In this document: positions 18,973-27,093 of the stretch, piece after piece | Position numbering within the stretch: the stretch's first letter is position 1 | How the letters are laid out: the number at the start of each line of letters is the position of its first letter | Source of the DNA: Azotobacter salinestris | GTDB lineage: Bacteria > Pseudomonadota > Gammaproteobacteria > Pseudomonadales > Pseudomonadaceae | Direction: 5' to 3' | Length of the DNA stretch: 64,000 bases | Assembly: GCF_009363155.1 (NCBI RefSeq) | Contig: NZ_CP045302.1 | Location: 3,703,001-3,767,000 of the forward strand | Notes under the pieces: model-generated | Database searches by the model: none | Seen by the model: only the letters and a program-made list of their open reading frames with translations | What the model was told of the DNA's origin: nothing | Position numbers and translations under genes: made by a program

Positions 18973-19353
18973 ATATTGAAGGGTGGTTGGTAAAATTTTA
19001 CTCCCTGAGGTGAAAGGGATTTAAAGTATCAAGCTTCAGGTGGCCTTTTCGGTTACGGCCACCTGAAGCTTTATGCTTTAAAGGGGCGAAATCTTACTGA
19101 TCTTGACGCACCAAAGGTGCCATCCGAGAGCGTGGTGGGCGATTTCTAAGTTGATTGAGGAAGACAGTGACGGAAAAGTATGACGTGTCGTTTGAGCGAG
19201 AGTGTCAGACGGTCTCTGCGGTACTCCGAGCATATATTTGAGCAGACCACCGGATGATCCAGTGGTAACGTGTTCATCACCTGCGCAGAGGGTAACTGAG
19301 GATTTAGGCCTTCGTATAGAAAAATCCATAATGCGGTCACGATCACTACATTA
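18973..19353. other. Gene-poor stretch between the citrate-lyase-like operon and IS630
   Basis: Apart from the operon terminator at 19031-19071, this 381-bp region shows nothing I can support. Short minus-strand frames (for example 19078-19329) lack family resemblance, a good ribosome-binding site or typical codon use. Composition is intermediate between the island and the core genome. Confidence 0.55.
19031..19071 (+). terminator. Terminator of the citrate-lyase-like operon
   Basis: A perfect 15-bp stem, AAGCTTCAGGTGGCC (19031-19045) with GGCCACCTGAAGCTT (19057-19071), encloses an 11-base loop and is followed by TATGCTTTAAA. It lies 58 bp after the second gene's stop codon, which supports a two-gene transcription unit. 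Confidence 0.85.
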
Positions 19354-20458
19354 TTAATCCGGCAATCCAATACCCCAAATCATGCCGCATAGGCTATTTT
19401 GGGGTGCCTGAAGTACGAGCGAATTCGCTCGGGCTTTGATTGCAGGCGGCGCATGACCGAACGAACACGTCCTTCCAGAGCCTCCCGGCTTCTCGCGCTC
19501 GGCCCGCTGCGCACCTGCTGCTTGAGGTCGCCATTGAGGTACTCGTCCGGGTTGAGCTCCGGGGCGTACGCAGGCAGAAAGAACACCTCGATCCGCTCTC
19601 GTCGCTCGCCCAGCCAGGCTTTCACTGTCTTGCAGTGATGCACGCGCAGGTTGTCCAGGATCAGGAACACCTTGCGCCCTTGGGTGTCCCGGATCAGCCG
19701 CCCCAGGAAGCGGATCAACACAGTCGCCGTCATGGTTTCCCGGTACAGCATGAAGCGCAGCTTGCCCCGGTTGGTCACCGTCGAAATCATGTTCGTGGCA
19801 AAGCGGCTTCCACTGACCTCGCGTACCGGCGTTCGCCCTGTCGGGGCGTAGCTGCGCCCCGCGTGGCTATCGCTGCGCAAGCCGGTTTCATCGCCCCAGT
19901 GAATCTCGCCGCTCTCGGCCTTGGCACGCTGTTCGATCTTCGGGTACTCGGTCTTCAACCAGCGCTGTATCGCCTCGGGCTGCTGCTGATAGGCGCGCTT
20001 CAACGGCCGCTGCGGGGTATAGCCCCAACGCTTGAGGTATTCGCCGACCGTCCGGATCGGCATCTGAAAACCACAGTGCAGGGCGATCAGGGCCTGTACC
20101 GCCTCCCGAGTCCAGAGCGCGAAAGCGAGCTTCAGCTGGTCTGGCATGGTATCGAGCAGCAACGTGCGAATCAGCGCCTCCTGCTCCGGGCTGAGGCTGC
20201 GGCGCTCTCCTGGCAGTGACCCGCGCTGGCCACCCTCGATGGCAGCCGCCTTGCCCTGGCGCTGCGCCACCTCAACCCAGTGCGCCACGGTGCGCAGATG
20301 AACGCCAACGGCTTCGCCGATGGCTCGGTAGGTATACCCCTGCTCGCGCATGCGAAGGGCGATGGCGCGTTTTTCGCGCTGTTCCAGGGGGCTGAGGCTT
20401 CGGGCGTCACGGGTCATCGGGAAAATGCTGATTATGCCCTATTTTATTGCCGGATTAA
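19354..20458 (-). mobile_element. IS630-family insertion sequence
   Basis: Terminal inverted repeats read TATTAATCCGGCAATCCAATA at 19352-19372 and its near-complement at 20440-20460, with two mismatches in 21 positions. The flanking TA at both ends is the expected IS630/Tc1-type target duplication, making the element about 1,105 bp. It encodes a single intact transposase on the minus strand. Removing it with one TA copy restores an ordinary stop codon for the adjacent flavoprotein gene. Confidence 0.92.
19380..20417 (-). CDS. IS630-family transposase
   Basis: A full-length 345-residue DDE transposase. The N-terminal region has a helix-turn-helix (RMREQGYTYRAIGEAVGVHL) followed by a winged-helix-like part and GYTPQRPLKRAYQQ. 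The catalytic residues are in HWGDETGLRSD, FLILDNLRVHH and YAPELNPDEYLNGDLK. No frameshift or internal stop is seen, so the element may be active. It starts about 40 bp inside the right-hand terminal repeat. Confidence 0.94.
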   Translation of the reverse strand: MTRDARSLSPLEQREKRAIALRMREQGYTYRAIGEAVGVHLRTVAHWVEVAQRQGKAAAIEGGQRGSLPGERRSLSPEQEALIRTLLLDTMPDQLKLAFALWTREAVQALIALHCGFQMPIRTVGEYLKRWGYTPQRPLKRAYQQQPEAIQRWLKTEYPKIEQRAKAESGEIHWGDETGLRSDSHAGRSYAPTGRTPVREVSGSRFATNMISTVTNRGKLRFMLYRETMTATVLIRFLGRLIRDTQGRKVFLILDNLRVHHCKTVKAWLGERRERIEVFFLPAYAPELNPDEYLNGDLKQQVRSGPSARSREALEGRVRSVMRRLQSKPERIRSYFRHPKIAYAA

Positions 20459-21690
20459 TAGCGAGTTTCCAGCCAGCGCAGCAGCCCATGGGCCGCGGCG
20501 CGGCCGCTGGCGAAGCAGGCGGTCAGCAGGTAGCCGCCGGTGGGTGCCTCCCAGTCGAGCATCTCGCCGGCGCAGAAGGTGCCCGGCGCCGCGCGCAGCA
20601 TCAGGTTTTCGTCCAGTACCTCGAAGGGCACGCCGCCGGCGCTGCTGATCGCCTCGTCGAGCGGGCGCGGGCGCACCAGCTCGAGGGGCAGTGCCTTGAT
20701 CAGCGTGGCCAGCCGTTCCGGCTCGGCGAAGGCCTCGGCTGGCGCCAGCTCGCGCAGCAGGGCGGCCTTGACCCCGTCGAGACCCAGCTGGCCTTGCAGG
20801 TGCCTGGCCATGGAGCGCGAGCCGCGCGGCTTGCTCAGGGCGGCGAATACCCTGGCCGGTGCGTGCCGTGGCAGCAGGTCGACGAAGACGGTGGCGCTGC
20901 CTGCATGCTCGATCCGCTCGCGGACCGCCGCCGACAGCGCATAGATGAGGCTGCCCTCGACGCCGCTGGCGGTCAGCACGAATTCGCCGTGACGCGCCGG
21001 CTGTCCGTCCAGGGCCAGGGCGACGTTCTTCAGCGGCGCGCCGGCGAAGCGTTCGCGCAGGCGTGCACTCCAGCCAGCCACGTCGAAGCCGCAGTTGGAC
21101 GGGCGCAGCGGCGCGACCGGTACCCCGCGCGCCGCCAGCAGCGGCACCCAGGCGCCGTCCGAGCCGAGCCGCGCCCAGCTGCCGCCGCCCAGGGCGAGCA
21201 GGCAGGCCGCGGGGCGGATGCTCTGCTCGCCTGTCGGGGTGGCCAGGCGCAGGGCGCCGCCGGCGTCCCAGCCGAGCCACTGGTGGCGGGTGTGGATGTG
21301 CACGCCGGCCTCGCGCAGGCGCCGGAGCCAGGCGCGCAGCAGTGGCGCAGCCTTCATGTCGGCGGGGAACACCCGCCCGGAGCTGCCGACGAAGGTGTCG
21401 ATGCCCAGATCGTGCACCCACTGGCGCAATGCCTCGGCGTCGAAGTCCTCCAGCAGCCGGCCGACGTTCTCGCGCCGTGCGCCGTAGCGGGACAGGAAAG
21501 GCTCGCGCGCCTCCGAGTGGGTGATGTTCATCCCGCCGACCCCGGCGAGCAGGAACTTGCGCCCGACCGAGGGCATGCGTTCGTACAGCTCGACCGTGAG
21601 TCCCGCCTGACTCAGCACTTCGGCGGCCATCAGGCCGGCCGGTCCGCCACCGATGATGGCGACCGCAGGAGTGGAAAGAATGTCGGGCAT
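20455..21690 (-). CDS. FAD-dependent oxidoreductase, HI0933/TIGR03862 type
   Basis: A 411-residue flavoprotein of the BaiN/YhiN group. The dinucleotide-binding motif AIIGGGPAGLMAAE is at residues 11-24; GRKFLLAGVGGMNITHSE near 45 is the HI0933 signature; the C-terminal FAD contact is GEMLDWEAPTGGYLLTACFASG near 375. The biological substrate is unknown. Its stop codon TAA lies in the terminal repeat of the IS630 element, and the final Tyr is created by the insertion. It is transcribed toward rhlE, and a 56-bp gap separates it from the HDAC-like gene upstream. Confidence 0.88.
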   Translation of the reverse strand: MPDILSTPAVAIIGGGPAGLMAAEVLSQAGLTVELYERMPSVGRKFLLAGVGGMNITHSEAREPFLSRYGARRENVGRLLEDFDAEALRQWVHDLGIDTFVGSSGRVFPADMKAAPLLRAWLRRLREAGVHIHTRHQWLGWDAGGALRLATPTGEQSIRPAACLLALGGGSWARLGSDGAWVPLLAARGVPVAPLRPSNCGFDVAGWSARLRERFAGAPLKNVALALDGQPARHGEFVLTASGVEGSLIYALSAAVRERIEHAGSATVFVDLLPRHAPARVFAALSKPRGSRSMARHLQGQLGLDGVKAALLRELAPAEAFAEPERLATLIKALPLELVRPRPLDEAISSAGGVPFEVLDENLMLRAAPGTFCAGEMLDWEAPTGGYLLTACFASGRAAAHGLLRWLETRY

Positions 21691-21745
21691 GCTGGCTCCG
21701 GGGCAGGGGAGGGGGCGCGCATTCTACTCCGCCGGCGGCGCCGGT

Positions 21746-22666
21746 TCAGCTGAGGCCCTGCTCCCGCCAGAGGCGCGCCGCGCTGTGGTGGAGAATGCCG
21801 TGGCGCCGCGCCAGGGCGGCGCGGTCCCGGTCGTAGCCGCCGCCGATCACGCCGAGCACCGGGATCTCGCGTTCCAGGCAATGGCGCAGCACGGCGCTGT
21901 CACGGGCGGCGAGGCCGGCGTCGGTGAGTTGCAGATAGCCCAGGGCGTCGTCCTTGTGCACGTCGACCCCGGCGTCGTAGAGCACCATGTCCGGCTGGTA
22001 CAGCGGCAGCAGGTAGTTCAGCGCGTCGTCGACCACCTTCAGGTAGTCGGCATCGCCCATGCCGCGCGGCAGGCCGATGTCCCAGTCGCTTTTGGCCTTG
22101 CGCGCCGGGAAGTTCTGCTCGCAGTGCAGCGACACGGTGATCGCGTCCGGGGTGTCTTCGAGGATGCGCGCGGTGCCGTCGCCCTGGTGCACATCGCAGT
22201 CGAAGATCAGCACGCGGCCGGCCCGTCCGCTCGCCAGCAGGTAGCGGGCGATCACCGCCAAATCGTTGAAAATGCAGAAGCCGGAAGGGTGGTCGTAGTG
22301 GGCGTGGTGGGTGCCGCCGGCCAGGTGGCAGGCGAGCCCGTGCTCCAGGGCCAGCTCCGCGGCCAGCAGCGAGCCGCCCACCGCCAGCACGGTGCGCCGG
22401 GCCAGCGCCGGGGTCCAGGGCAGGCCCAGGCGGCGCAGTTCCTCGCGGCTCAGCTCGCCGCTGCAGTAGCGCTCGATGTAGGCCGGAGCGTGGGCCAGGG
22501 CGAGGATGTCCGCCGGGCAGGGCTCGGGGCGGCGCAGTGCGCCGTCGGTGGTCAGGCCGCTGTCGACCAGGTGATCGTGCAGCAGGCGGAACTTCTCCAT
22601 GGGAAAGCGGTGGCCATCCGGGAAGGACGGGCTGTACTCGTCGTGGTAGACCAGCGGCAGGGGCAT
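21746..22666 (-). CDS. Histone-deacetylase-family (acetoin utilisation/acetylpolyamine-type) amidohydrolase
   Basis: A 306-residue zinc amidohydrolase of the class IV/bacterial HDAC superfamily. Active-site segments are GGTHHAHYDHPSGFCIFND near residue 133, the zinc ligands in DCDVHQGDGTA near 165, YDAGVDVHKDD near 235, and a GGGYD loop near 275. The start was set at the ATG giving MPLPLVYHDEY, six codons inside a longer frame. Substrates of such enzymes range from acetylated polyamines to proteins, and this one cannot be assigned. It lies in the same orientation as the flavoprotein gene. Confidence 0.9.
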   Translation of the reverse strand: MPLPLVYHDEYSPSFPDGHRFPMEKFRLLHDHLVDSGLTTDGALRRPEPCPADILALAHAPAYIERYCSGELSREELRRLGLPWTPALARRTVLAVGGSLLAAELALEHGLACHLAGGTHHAHYDHPSGFCIFNDLAVIARYLLASGRAGRVLIFDCDVHQGDGTARILEDTPDAITVSLHCEQNFPARKAKSDWDIGLPRGMGDADYLKVVDDALNYLLPLYQPDMVLYDAGVDVHKDDALGYLQLTDAGLAARDSAVLRHCLEREIPVLGVIGGGYDRDRAALARRHGILHHSAARLWREQGLS

Positions 22667-22721
22667 GGCGGGATTCCGTAGCAAGGGGCCGGCCTATGAT
22701 GGCGAGCCTCCATGACCGGGC

Positions 22722-22958
22722 TCAAGCGCGCTTGATCCGGATGTCGCTGACGCCGAGTTCTTCGGTGCGGCTTTCCAGGCTGGGCTGGGTGGGCCGCTCC
22801 CAGGGCGCGTCCTCGACGATCTCGAGGTCCGGGATGTGCTTGAGCAGGATCTGCAGGCGCGCCTGGTCCAGGGTCGGTTCGCTATAGCCTTCCATGGTCA
22901 GGGCGTCGGCCCGGCCGTTGATGCAGTACTGGACGCTGTAGTGCTCGAGTCTGGTCAT
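22722..22958 (-). CDS. Conserved-looking hypothetical protein (78 aa)
   Basis: A small soluble protein without a recognised domain. It starts MTRLEHYSVQYCINGRADAL and is acidic in the middle (HIPDLEIVEDAPWERP). There is no signal peptide or membrane segment. A plausible GGGAGAA ribosome-binding site lies just upstream of ATG 22958. Codon use is like that of the surrounding core genes. It stands between the HDAC-like gene and ftnA and may be transcribed with the former. Confidence 0.6.
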   Translation of the reverse strand: MTRLEHYSVQYCINGRADALTMEGYSEPTLDQARLQILLKHIPDLEIVEDAPWERPTQPSLESRTEELGVSDIRIKRA

Positions 22959-23126
22959 GGCGTTCTCCCGGCTTGTCGCTGAAACTTTTGACCTGCAGAA
23001 TCATGGGGGTTTCCCAGATTAGGCCGGCTATGCTTCCTGACAGGAGGTCGGTAAGCGGCCAGTCTTGACCATGAAGCGCTCAGGGCCGATCCTTGCGCGC
23101 TTTCTTTCAGTGAACCGGGGGTTTAA

Positions 23127-23591
23127 ATGCAGGGGCAGGCGCAAGTCGTCGACTATTTGAAGGAACTGCTGCGCGGCGAACTGGCTGCGCGCGACCAGTA
23201 CATGCTGCACTCGCGGATGTACGCCGACTGGGGGCTGAGCAAGCTCCACGAGCGTCTGGACCACGAGATGCACGAAGAGGCCCAGCATGCCGATGCGCTG
23301 CTGCAGCGCATCCTGTTCCTGCAGGGCACGCCGGACATGAGCCCCGAACCGATCAATCCGGGGCAGACCGTGCCGGAAATGCTGCGCAACGACCTGGCGC
23401 TCGAATACCACGTGCGCGATGCGCTGGCCAAGGGCATCGCGCTCTGCGAGCAGCTCGGCGACTACGTCACCCGCAACATTCTCCAGGCGCAGCTCAACGA
23501 TACCGAGGAAGACCATGCCTACTGGCTGGAGCAGCAGCTCGGCCTGATCGACCGCATCGGCCTGCAGAACTACCTGCAGTCGCAGATGTGA
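23127..23591 (+). CDS. ftnA: Bacterial ferritin, FtnA/bacterioferritin family
   Basis: A 154-residue 24-mer ferritin subunit for iron oxidation and storage. The four-helix bundle carries ferroxidase ligands in [20 protein letters not shown] and [13 protein letters not shown]. It is closest to Pseudomonas FtnA (formerly BfrA). The methionine that binds haem in true bacterioferritin (Met52, in EMKHAD) is replaced by alanine (EAQHAD), so the shell should lack haem at that site. It ends LQNYLQSQM, a normal ending. It is monocistronic and followed by convergent cueR. Confidence 0.9.
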   Translation: MQGQAQVVDYLKELLRGELAARDQYMLHSRMYADWGLSKLHERLDHEMHEEAQHADALLQRILFLQGTPDMSPEPINPGQTVPEMLRNDLALEYHVRDALAKGIALCEQLGDYVTRNILQAQLNDTEEDHAYWLEQQLGLIDRIGLQNYLQSQM

Positions 23592-23638
23592 ATGCCGCTC
23601 CGGCCGCTGGCCGGAGCTTCCCTTCGCAGGGCCTGTCG

Positions 23639-24055
23639 TCAGGACAGGCTCTGGCCCTTGCAGCAGCCGCCCGATTCCAGCTCCCTGAGGATCGGGCAGT
23701 CCGGGCGCTCGTCGCCCCGGCAGTGCTCCACCAGTTCCTGAAGCGTGTCGCGCAGGCTGGCGAGTTCGTCGATCTTCCGTTCCAGCGTCTCGATGTGCGC
23801 ACAAGCCAGGGCCTTCACCTCGGCGCTGGTGCGCTGCCGGTTCTCCCAGAGGCCGAGCAGCCGGCCGACCTCGACCAGCGAGAAGCCCAGATCCCGCGAG
23901 CGCCTGATGAAGACGAGACGCTGCAGATCGGCCTCGCTGTAGCGGCGATAACCGTTGTCGCCGCGTCCGGCCGGAGCGATCAGGCCGATGGCCTCGTAAT
24001 GGCGGATCATCTTGGCGGACAGGCCGCTGCGCTTCGCTGCTTGGCCGATGTTCAT
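23639..24055 (-). CDS. cueR: Copper-responsive MerR-family regulator CueR
   Basis: A 138-residue activator. The N-terminal winged helix is MNIGQAAKRSGLSAKMIRHY, with the YRRYSEADLQRL segment near residue 37. A dimerisation helix follows, and the metal site is CPILRELESGGCC near the C-terminus, slightly longer than in Escherichia coli CueR. ATG 24055 was chosen over upstream in-frame starts by homology. It is divergent from copZ, and a matching MerR-type dyad in a 19-bp promoter spacer lies between them. Copper (or silver/gold) sensing is inferred from the cysteine pair. Confidence 0.88.
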   Translation of the reverse strand: MNIGQAAKRSGLSAKMIRHYEAIGLIAPAGRGDNGYRRYSEADLQRLVFIRRSRDLGFSLVEVGRLLGLWENRQRTSAEVKALACAHIETLERKIDELASLRDTLQELVEHCRGDERPDCPILRELESGGCCKGQSLS

Positions 24056-24111
24056 CGGTACTTTTCCCCTGCTTGCTGCCGGTCCGGCGGCCCTGTCCCC
24101 GGCTCCGGGGC

Positions 24112-24142
24112 TTGACCTTGCCCAGGGGGCAAGCTTGACACT
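24112..24142 (+). promoter_or_regulatory. CueR-type promoter/operator of copZ
   Basis: A -35 hexamer TTGACC (24112-24117) and a weak -10 (GACACT, 24137-24142) are 19 bp apart, the long spacer typical of MerR-activated promoters. The spacer contains the dyad CTTGCCC (24117-24123) / GGGCAAG (24127-24133). The copZ start codon is 31 bp further downstream. Confidence 0.75.
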
Positions 24143-24173
24143 GTGGCCTCCCATTCTCCAGAGGAGCGTCACG

Positions 24174-24371
24174 ATGCAGAAGTTTCAAGTGAAGGGCATG
24201 AGCTGCGGCCACTGCGTGCGCGCCGTCACCCAGGCGGTGCAGGCGCTGGACGCCGCGGCCGAGGTGCAGGTGGATCTGCCCTGCGGCGAGGTGAAGGTGG
24301 TCAGCCAGTTGCCTGCCGAGCAGGTGATGGCGGCGATCCGCGAGGAGGGCTACGAGGTGGCGCCGGCCTGA
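24174..24371 (+). CDS. copZ: Copper chaperone CopZ-like HMA-domain protein
   Basis: A 65-residue single heavy-metal-associated domain. The metal site is GMSCGHC at residues 7-13, in the usual MxCxxC form, and the small ferredoxin-like fold ends EEGYEVAPA. It would carry Cu(I) in the cytoplasm to an exporter such as CopA, whose gene is not in this window. It starts at ATG 24174 after GAGGAG and is controlled by the CueR-type promoter just upstream. Confidence 0.9.
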   Translation: MQKFQVKGMSCGHCVRAVTQAVQALDAAAEVQVDLPCGEVKVVSQLPAEQVMAAIREEGYEVAPA

Positions 24372-24410
24372 GCGGGCGCTCGCCGCGTCCGGGCACGAAG
24401 TGCACGCCCG

Positions 24411-25049
24411 TCAGGCGGACGCGCGCTGCTCGACGATCTGCCAGTCGCGGAGCAGGCCGCTGAACAGCGCGTCGATCATCGCCGGCGCCTCGGTCTGGGC
24501 ATCGAACAGCTTGGGATCGCGCAAGCGGTCGCTGAGCATGCCGACCAGGGTGGCGTGCAGCAGGCGTGCCGCCAGGCGCGGGCTGATGCCGGGGCGCAGG
24601 CGCTCCCGCTCGCGCTCGAACTGCGCCTCGCTGAGGGCGATGAAGTGGTTGATGAACGCGGTATGGCGCTCCTGTGCATCGCTCAATTCGTCGGTGAATT
24701 CGCAACGCATCAGCAGGATCGTCAGGATGTTGCGCTCCTGCTCGTTGACGGCCAGGTCGGCCAGGATCTCCACGAGGAGATCGCGCAGGTTCTGCAGGGG
24801 GTAGGTCTCCGTCGGGGTGCTCAGCCGCTCGGCGATTTGCTCCGGCCGCGGGCGGATCTGATCGAGTATCTCGTTGAGCAGATGGCTCTTGTTCTGGAAA
24901 TGCCAGTAGACCGCGCCACGGGTTACGCCGCTGGCACGGGCGACCTGCTCCAGACTGGTATGGGCCACGCCGTTGCGCAGAAACAACTGCTCGGCGGTGG
25001 CGAGGATGTTTTCGCGAGTCTTTTCGGCATCAGCCTTGGTTCGGCGCAT
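24411..25049 (-). CDS. TetR/AcrR-family repressor
   Basis: A 212-residue repressor closest in style to AcrR/TtgR regulators of drug efflux. The HTH is at residues 10-55: NILATAEQLFLRNGVAHTSL and ASGVTRGAVYWHFQNKSHLL. The C-terminal ligand domain (60-205) includes ILTILLMRCEFTDEL. It is divergently arranged with the downstream MFS exporter gene, which it probably controls. The 202-bp gap holds two GTTTACA repeats (25195-25213 region) that could be part of an operator, though no clean palindrome is evident. Confidence 0.88.
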   Translation of the reverse strand: MRRTKADAEKTRENILATAEQLFLRNGVAHTSLEQVARASGVTRGAVYWHFQNKSHLLNEILDQIRPRPEQIAERLSTPTETYPLQNLRDLLVEILADLAVNEQERNILTILLMRCEFTDELSDAQERHTAFINHFIALSEAQFERERERLRPGISPRLAARLLHATLVGMLSDRLRDPKLFDAQTEAPAMIDALFSGLLRDWQIVEQRASA

Positions 25050-25251
25050 ATCGTGTTCTGAATGGTCGGCGGTGATGAGATCTGGTTATTGGTTTGGCCA
25101 GTGGCCCTGCGCATGGTCGAGAGAGTCCGTTCGGGGCTGCGGCCACAGGTTGTCGAGACATTGAGTTTACCTCCGTTTATTTGCCTGGAGCGCCCGTTTA
25201 CATCCTGTTTACAAGCGCGTCTGTATATAACAGCATCGCCGTCAGCAGCCG

Positions 25252-26511
25252 GTGGATGCCGCTGCACCGTCCGTCTCCCGTTCTCCTCCAGGCATTCCGT
25301 GGCAGCCTTTGCCGCGCAAGGAGTTTGCCCGCTTGACTCTGCCCCTGCTGCTGATGCTCGGTGCCCTCACGGCCTTCGGTCCGCTGGCCATCGATTTCTA
25401 CCTGCCCAGTTTTCCGGCCCTGGCCGTCGCCTTCGGCACCGACGTGGAGCAGGTGCAGCTGTCCCTGGCGGCCTACTTCATTGGTATGACCATTGGTCAG
25501 TTGGCCTATGGTCCGCTGGCCGACCGTCTCGGCCGGCGCCTGCCGCTGCTCTTCGGCGTCGCGCTGTTCAGTCTGGCATCGCTGGCCTGTGCCCTGGCCG
25601 GCAGCCTCGAGCAACTGATCGTGGCGCGCTTCGCCCAGGCGCTCGGCGGTTCTGCCGGCATAGTGGTGGCTCGGGCCGTAGTGCGCGATCTGTGCGATCC
25701 GCTGACCACGGCGAAGGTGTTCTCCCGCCTGATGCTGGTAATGGGGCTGGCGCCGATCCTCGCTCCCCTGGCCGGCGGCCTGCTGCTGCAGGCCTTCGGC
25801 TGGCAGTCGATCTTCCTCTGCCTGACCCTGTTCGGCGCGCTGACCGGCGTGGCGGTAGCCCTGCAGTTGCCGGAAACCCTGGCCGCCGACGCGCCGCGCC
25901 CCTCCTTCGCCGAGGGCTTCCGGCACTACTTCAGGCTGCTGCGCGACCGGGAATTCCTGACCTTCAGCCTGGCCGGCGGAGTGGCCATGGCCGGGATGTT
26001 CGCCTACATCGCCGGCTCGCCATTCCTCTTCATCGAGCTCTACGGGGTGCCGGAAGAGCACTACGGCTGGCTGTTCGGCAGCAATGCGGCAGGCTTCATC
26101 CTGGTCTCCCAGCTCAACGCCCGGGCGCTGCGCTGGCGCGGTCCGGGCTTCTGGCTGCGCCGGATGGTCTGGCTGCATGTCCTGAGTGCGCTGATCCTGC
26201 TGCTGGTGGCGCTGGCCCGGCCGGCGACCCTGTGGCCGCTGCTGCCGCCGCTGTTCGTCTGCATCGCCAGCCTCGGGGCGATCATGCCCAATGCCGCGGC
26301 CTGTGCCCTGGCGACGCAGGGCAGTCAGGCGGGCAGTGCCTCGGCACTGCTGGGCAGCCTGCAGTTCTGCGTGGCGGCGCTGGCCTCGGCCCTGGTCGGC
26401 GCGCTGCACGACGGCAGCGCCCTGCCCATGGCCCAGGTCATCGTCCTGTGCGCGCTGGCCGCGGCGGGACTCGCCTGGTACAGCGGTCAGCTGGATACCC
26501 GGCGGAGTTGA
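25252..26511 (+). CDS. MFS drug-resistance transporter, Bcr/CflA family
   Basis: A twelve-helix inner-membrane proton antiporter. The family signature PLAIDFYLPSFPALA is near residue 46, motif A is GPLADRLGRRLPLL near 85, and LAPILAPLAGGLLL near 165 is motif C-like. The start is uncertain: the frame opens with GTG 25252, which leaves a polar 20-residue lead before the first helix, and a TTG near 25333 is an alternative. It is divergent from the TetR-type gene. Substrates of this family include sulfonamides, bicyclomycin and florfenicol; the substrate here is unknown. Confidence 0.87.
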   Translation: MDAAAPSVSRSPPGIPWQPLPRKEFARLTLPLLLMLGALTAFGPLAIDFYLPSFPALAVAFGTDVEQVQLSLAAYFIGMTIGQLAYGPLADRLGRRLPLLFGVALFSLASLACALAGSLEQLIVARFAQALGGSAGIVVARAVVRDLCDPLTTAKVFSRLMLVMGLAPILAPLAGGLLLQAFGWQSIFLCLTLFGALTGVAVALQLPETLAADAPRPSFAEGFRHYFRLLRDREFLTFSLAGGVAMAGMFAYIAGSPFLFIELYGVPEEHYGWLFGSNAAGFILVSQLNARALRWRGPGFWLRRMVWLHVLSALILLLVALARPATLWPLLPPLFVCIASLGAIMPNAAACALATQGSQAGSASALLGSLQFCVAALASALVGALHDGSALPMAQVIVLCALAAAGLAWYSGQLDTRRS

Positions 26512-26520
26512 GTCTGTCGT

Positions 26521-26685
26521 TCAGTGCTCGCTCCGCGGCCAGGAGGGCAGTGCCTTCAGGCGGTTCTCCTGGCGGCTGGCGAACCGGCGTGCCTCGCGCT
26601 CGTTGCGAAACGACACCGCGAACCTGCCCGGTCGCACTGCCCAGCGCTCCCGGGAACTGGCGATCGGTCGAACGATGATGTGCAT
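26521..26685 (-). CDS. Small basic hypothetical protein (54 aa)
   Basis: A short gene on the strand opposite the MFS gene, stopping 9 bp beyond that gene's end. It starts MHIIVRPIASSRERW and is preceded by a strong AGGAGAAGG ribosome-binding site, which argues that it is real. It is very basic (FRNEREARRFASRQENRLKA) with no membrane segment. The pattern of a Trp-containing strand followed by a helix with EAxxFA recalls DUF2188-type small proteins, but that is a weak resemblance. Function is unknown. Confidence 0.55.
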   Translation of the reverse strand: MHIIVRPIASSRERWAVRPGRFAVSFRNEREARRFASRQENRLKALPSWPRSEH

Positions 26686-26823
26686 GGCCTTCTCCTGTGC
26701 TGTCGCCGAGCGGTGGATCGGCACTGGCCGCGATGGCCAAGGCGATCGGCTATCGTTAAGGCTGCGTTAAGCCGGCAGGCGCAGAGTCGTGCCGGTATCC
26801 CCCCCACACACGAGGTTGTAACC

Positions 26824-27090
26824 ATGCGCAAAATCGTTCTGCTGAGCCTTGCCCTGGCCAGTCCGCTGGCTTTCGCCGGCCCCCAGTGCACCGAGGCCGA
26901 CAAGGCCCAGTGGCAGGATCAGGAGAAATTTCAGGAGCAGCTCAAGGCCCAGGGCTACGAGATCAGCAAGTTCAAGGTCACCGACGGCAACTGCTACGAG
27001 ATCTATGGTCACGACAAGGACAAGCGCAAGGTCGAGATCTACTTCGATCCGGTGAGCGGCAGGGCGGTCAAGGAAGAGATCGAGGACTGA
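26824..27090 (+). CDS. Exported PepSY-domain protein
   Basis: An 88-residue protein with a clear signal peptide (MRKIVLLSLALASPLAFA, cleavage after Ala18). The mature part is a PepSY-like domain: KAQGYEISKFKVTDGNCYEI, then KVEIYFDPVSG. Two cysteines (near residues 22 and 58) could form a disulfide in the periplasm. It ends three bases before the GTG of the cytochrome b561 gene, so the two form an operon. PepSY proteins beside b-type cytochromes are common, and a role in redox or metal handling is inferred. Confidence 0.82.
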   Translation: MRKIVLLSLALASPLAFAGPQCTEADKAQWQDQEKFQEQLKAQGYEISKFKVTDGNCYEIYGHDKDKRKVEIYFDPVSGRAVKEEIED

Positions 27091-27093
27091 GCC

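Noticed and set aside
19078..19370. Small minus-strand proteins between the citrate-lyase-like operon and IS630
   Set aside because: No ribosome-binding site, no recognisable domain, and overlap with the terminator region and IS end.
25219..25235. LexA-like box (CTGTATATAACAG) upstream of the MFS gene
   Set aside because: The half-sites CTGT and ACAG are only 5 bp apart; LexA of this group needs 8 bp between them.
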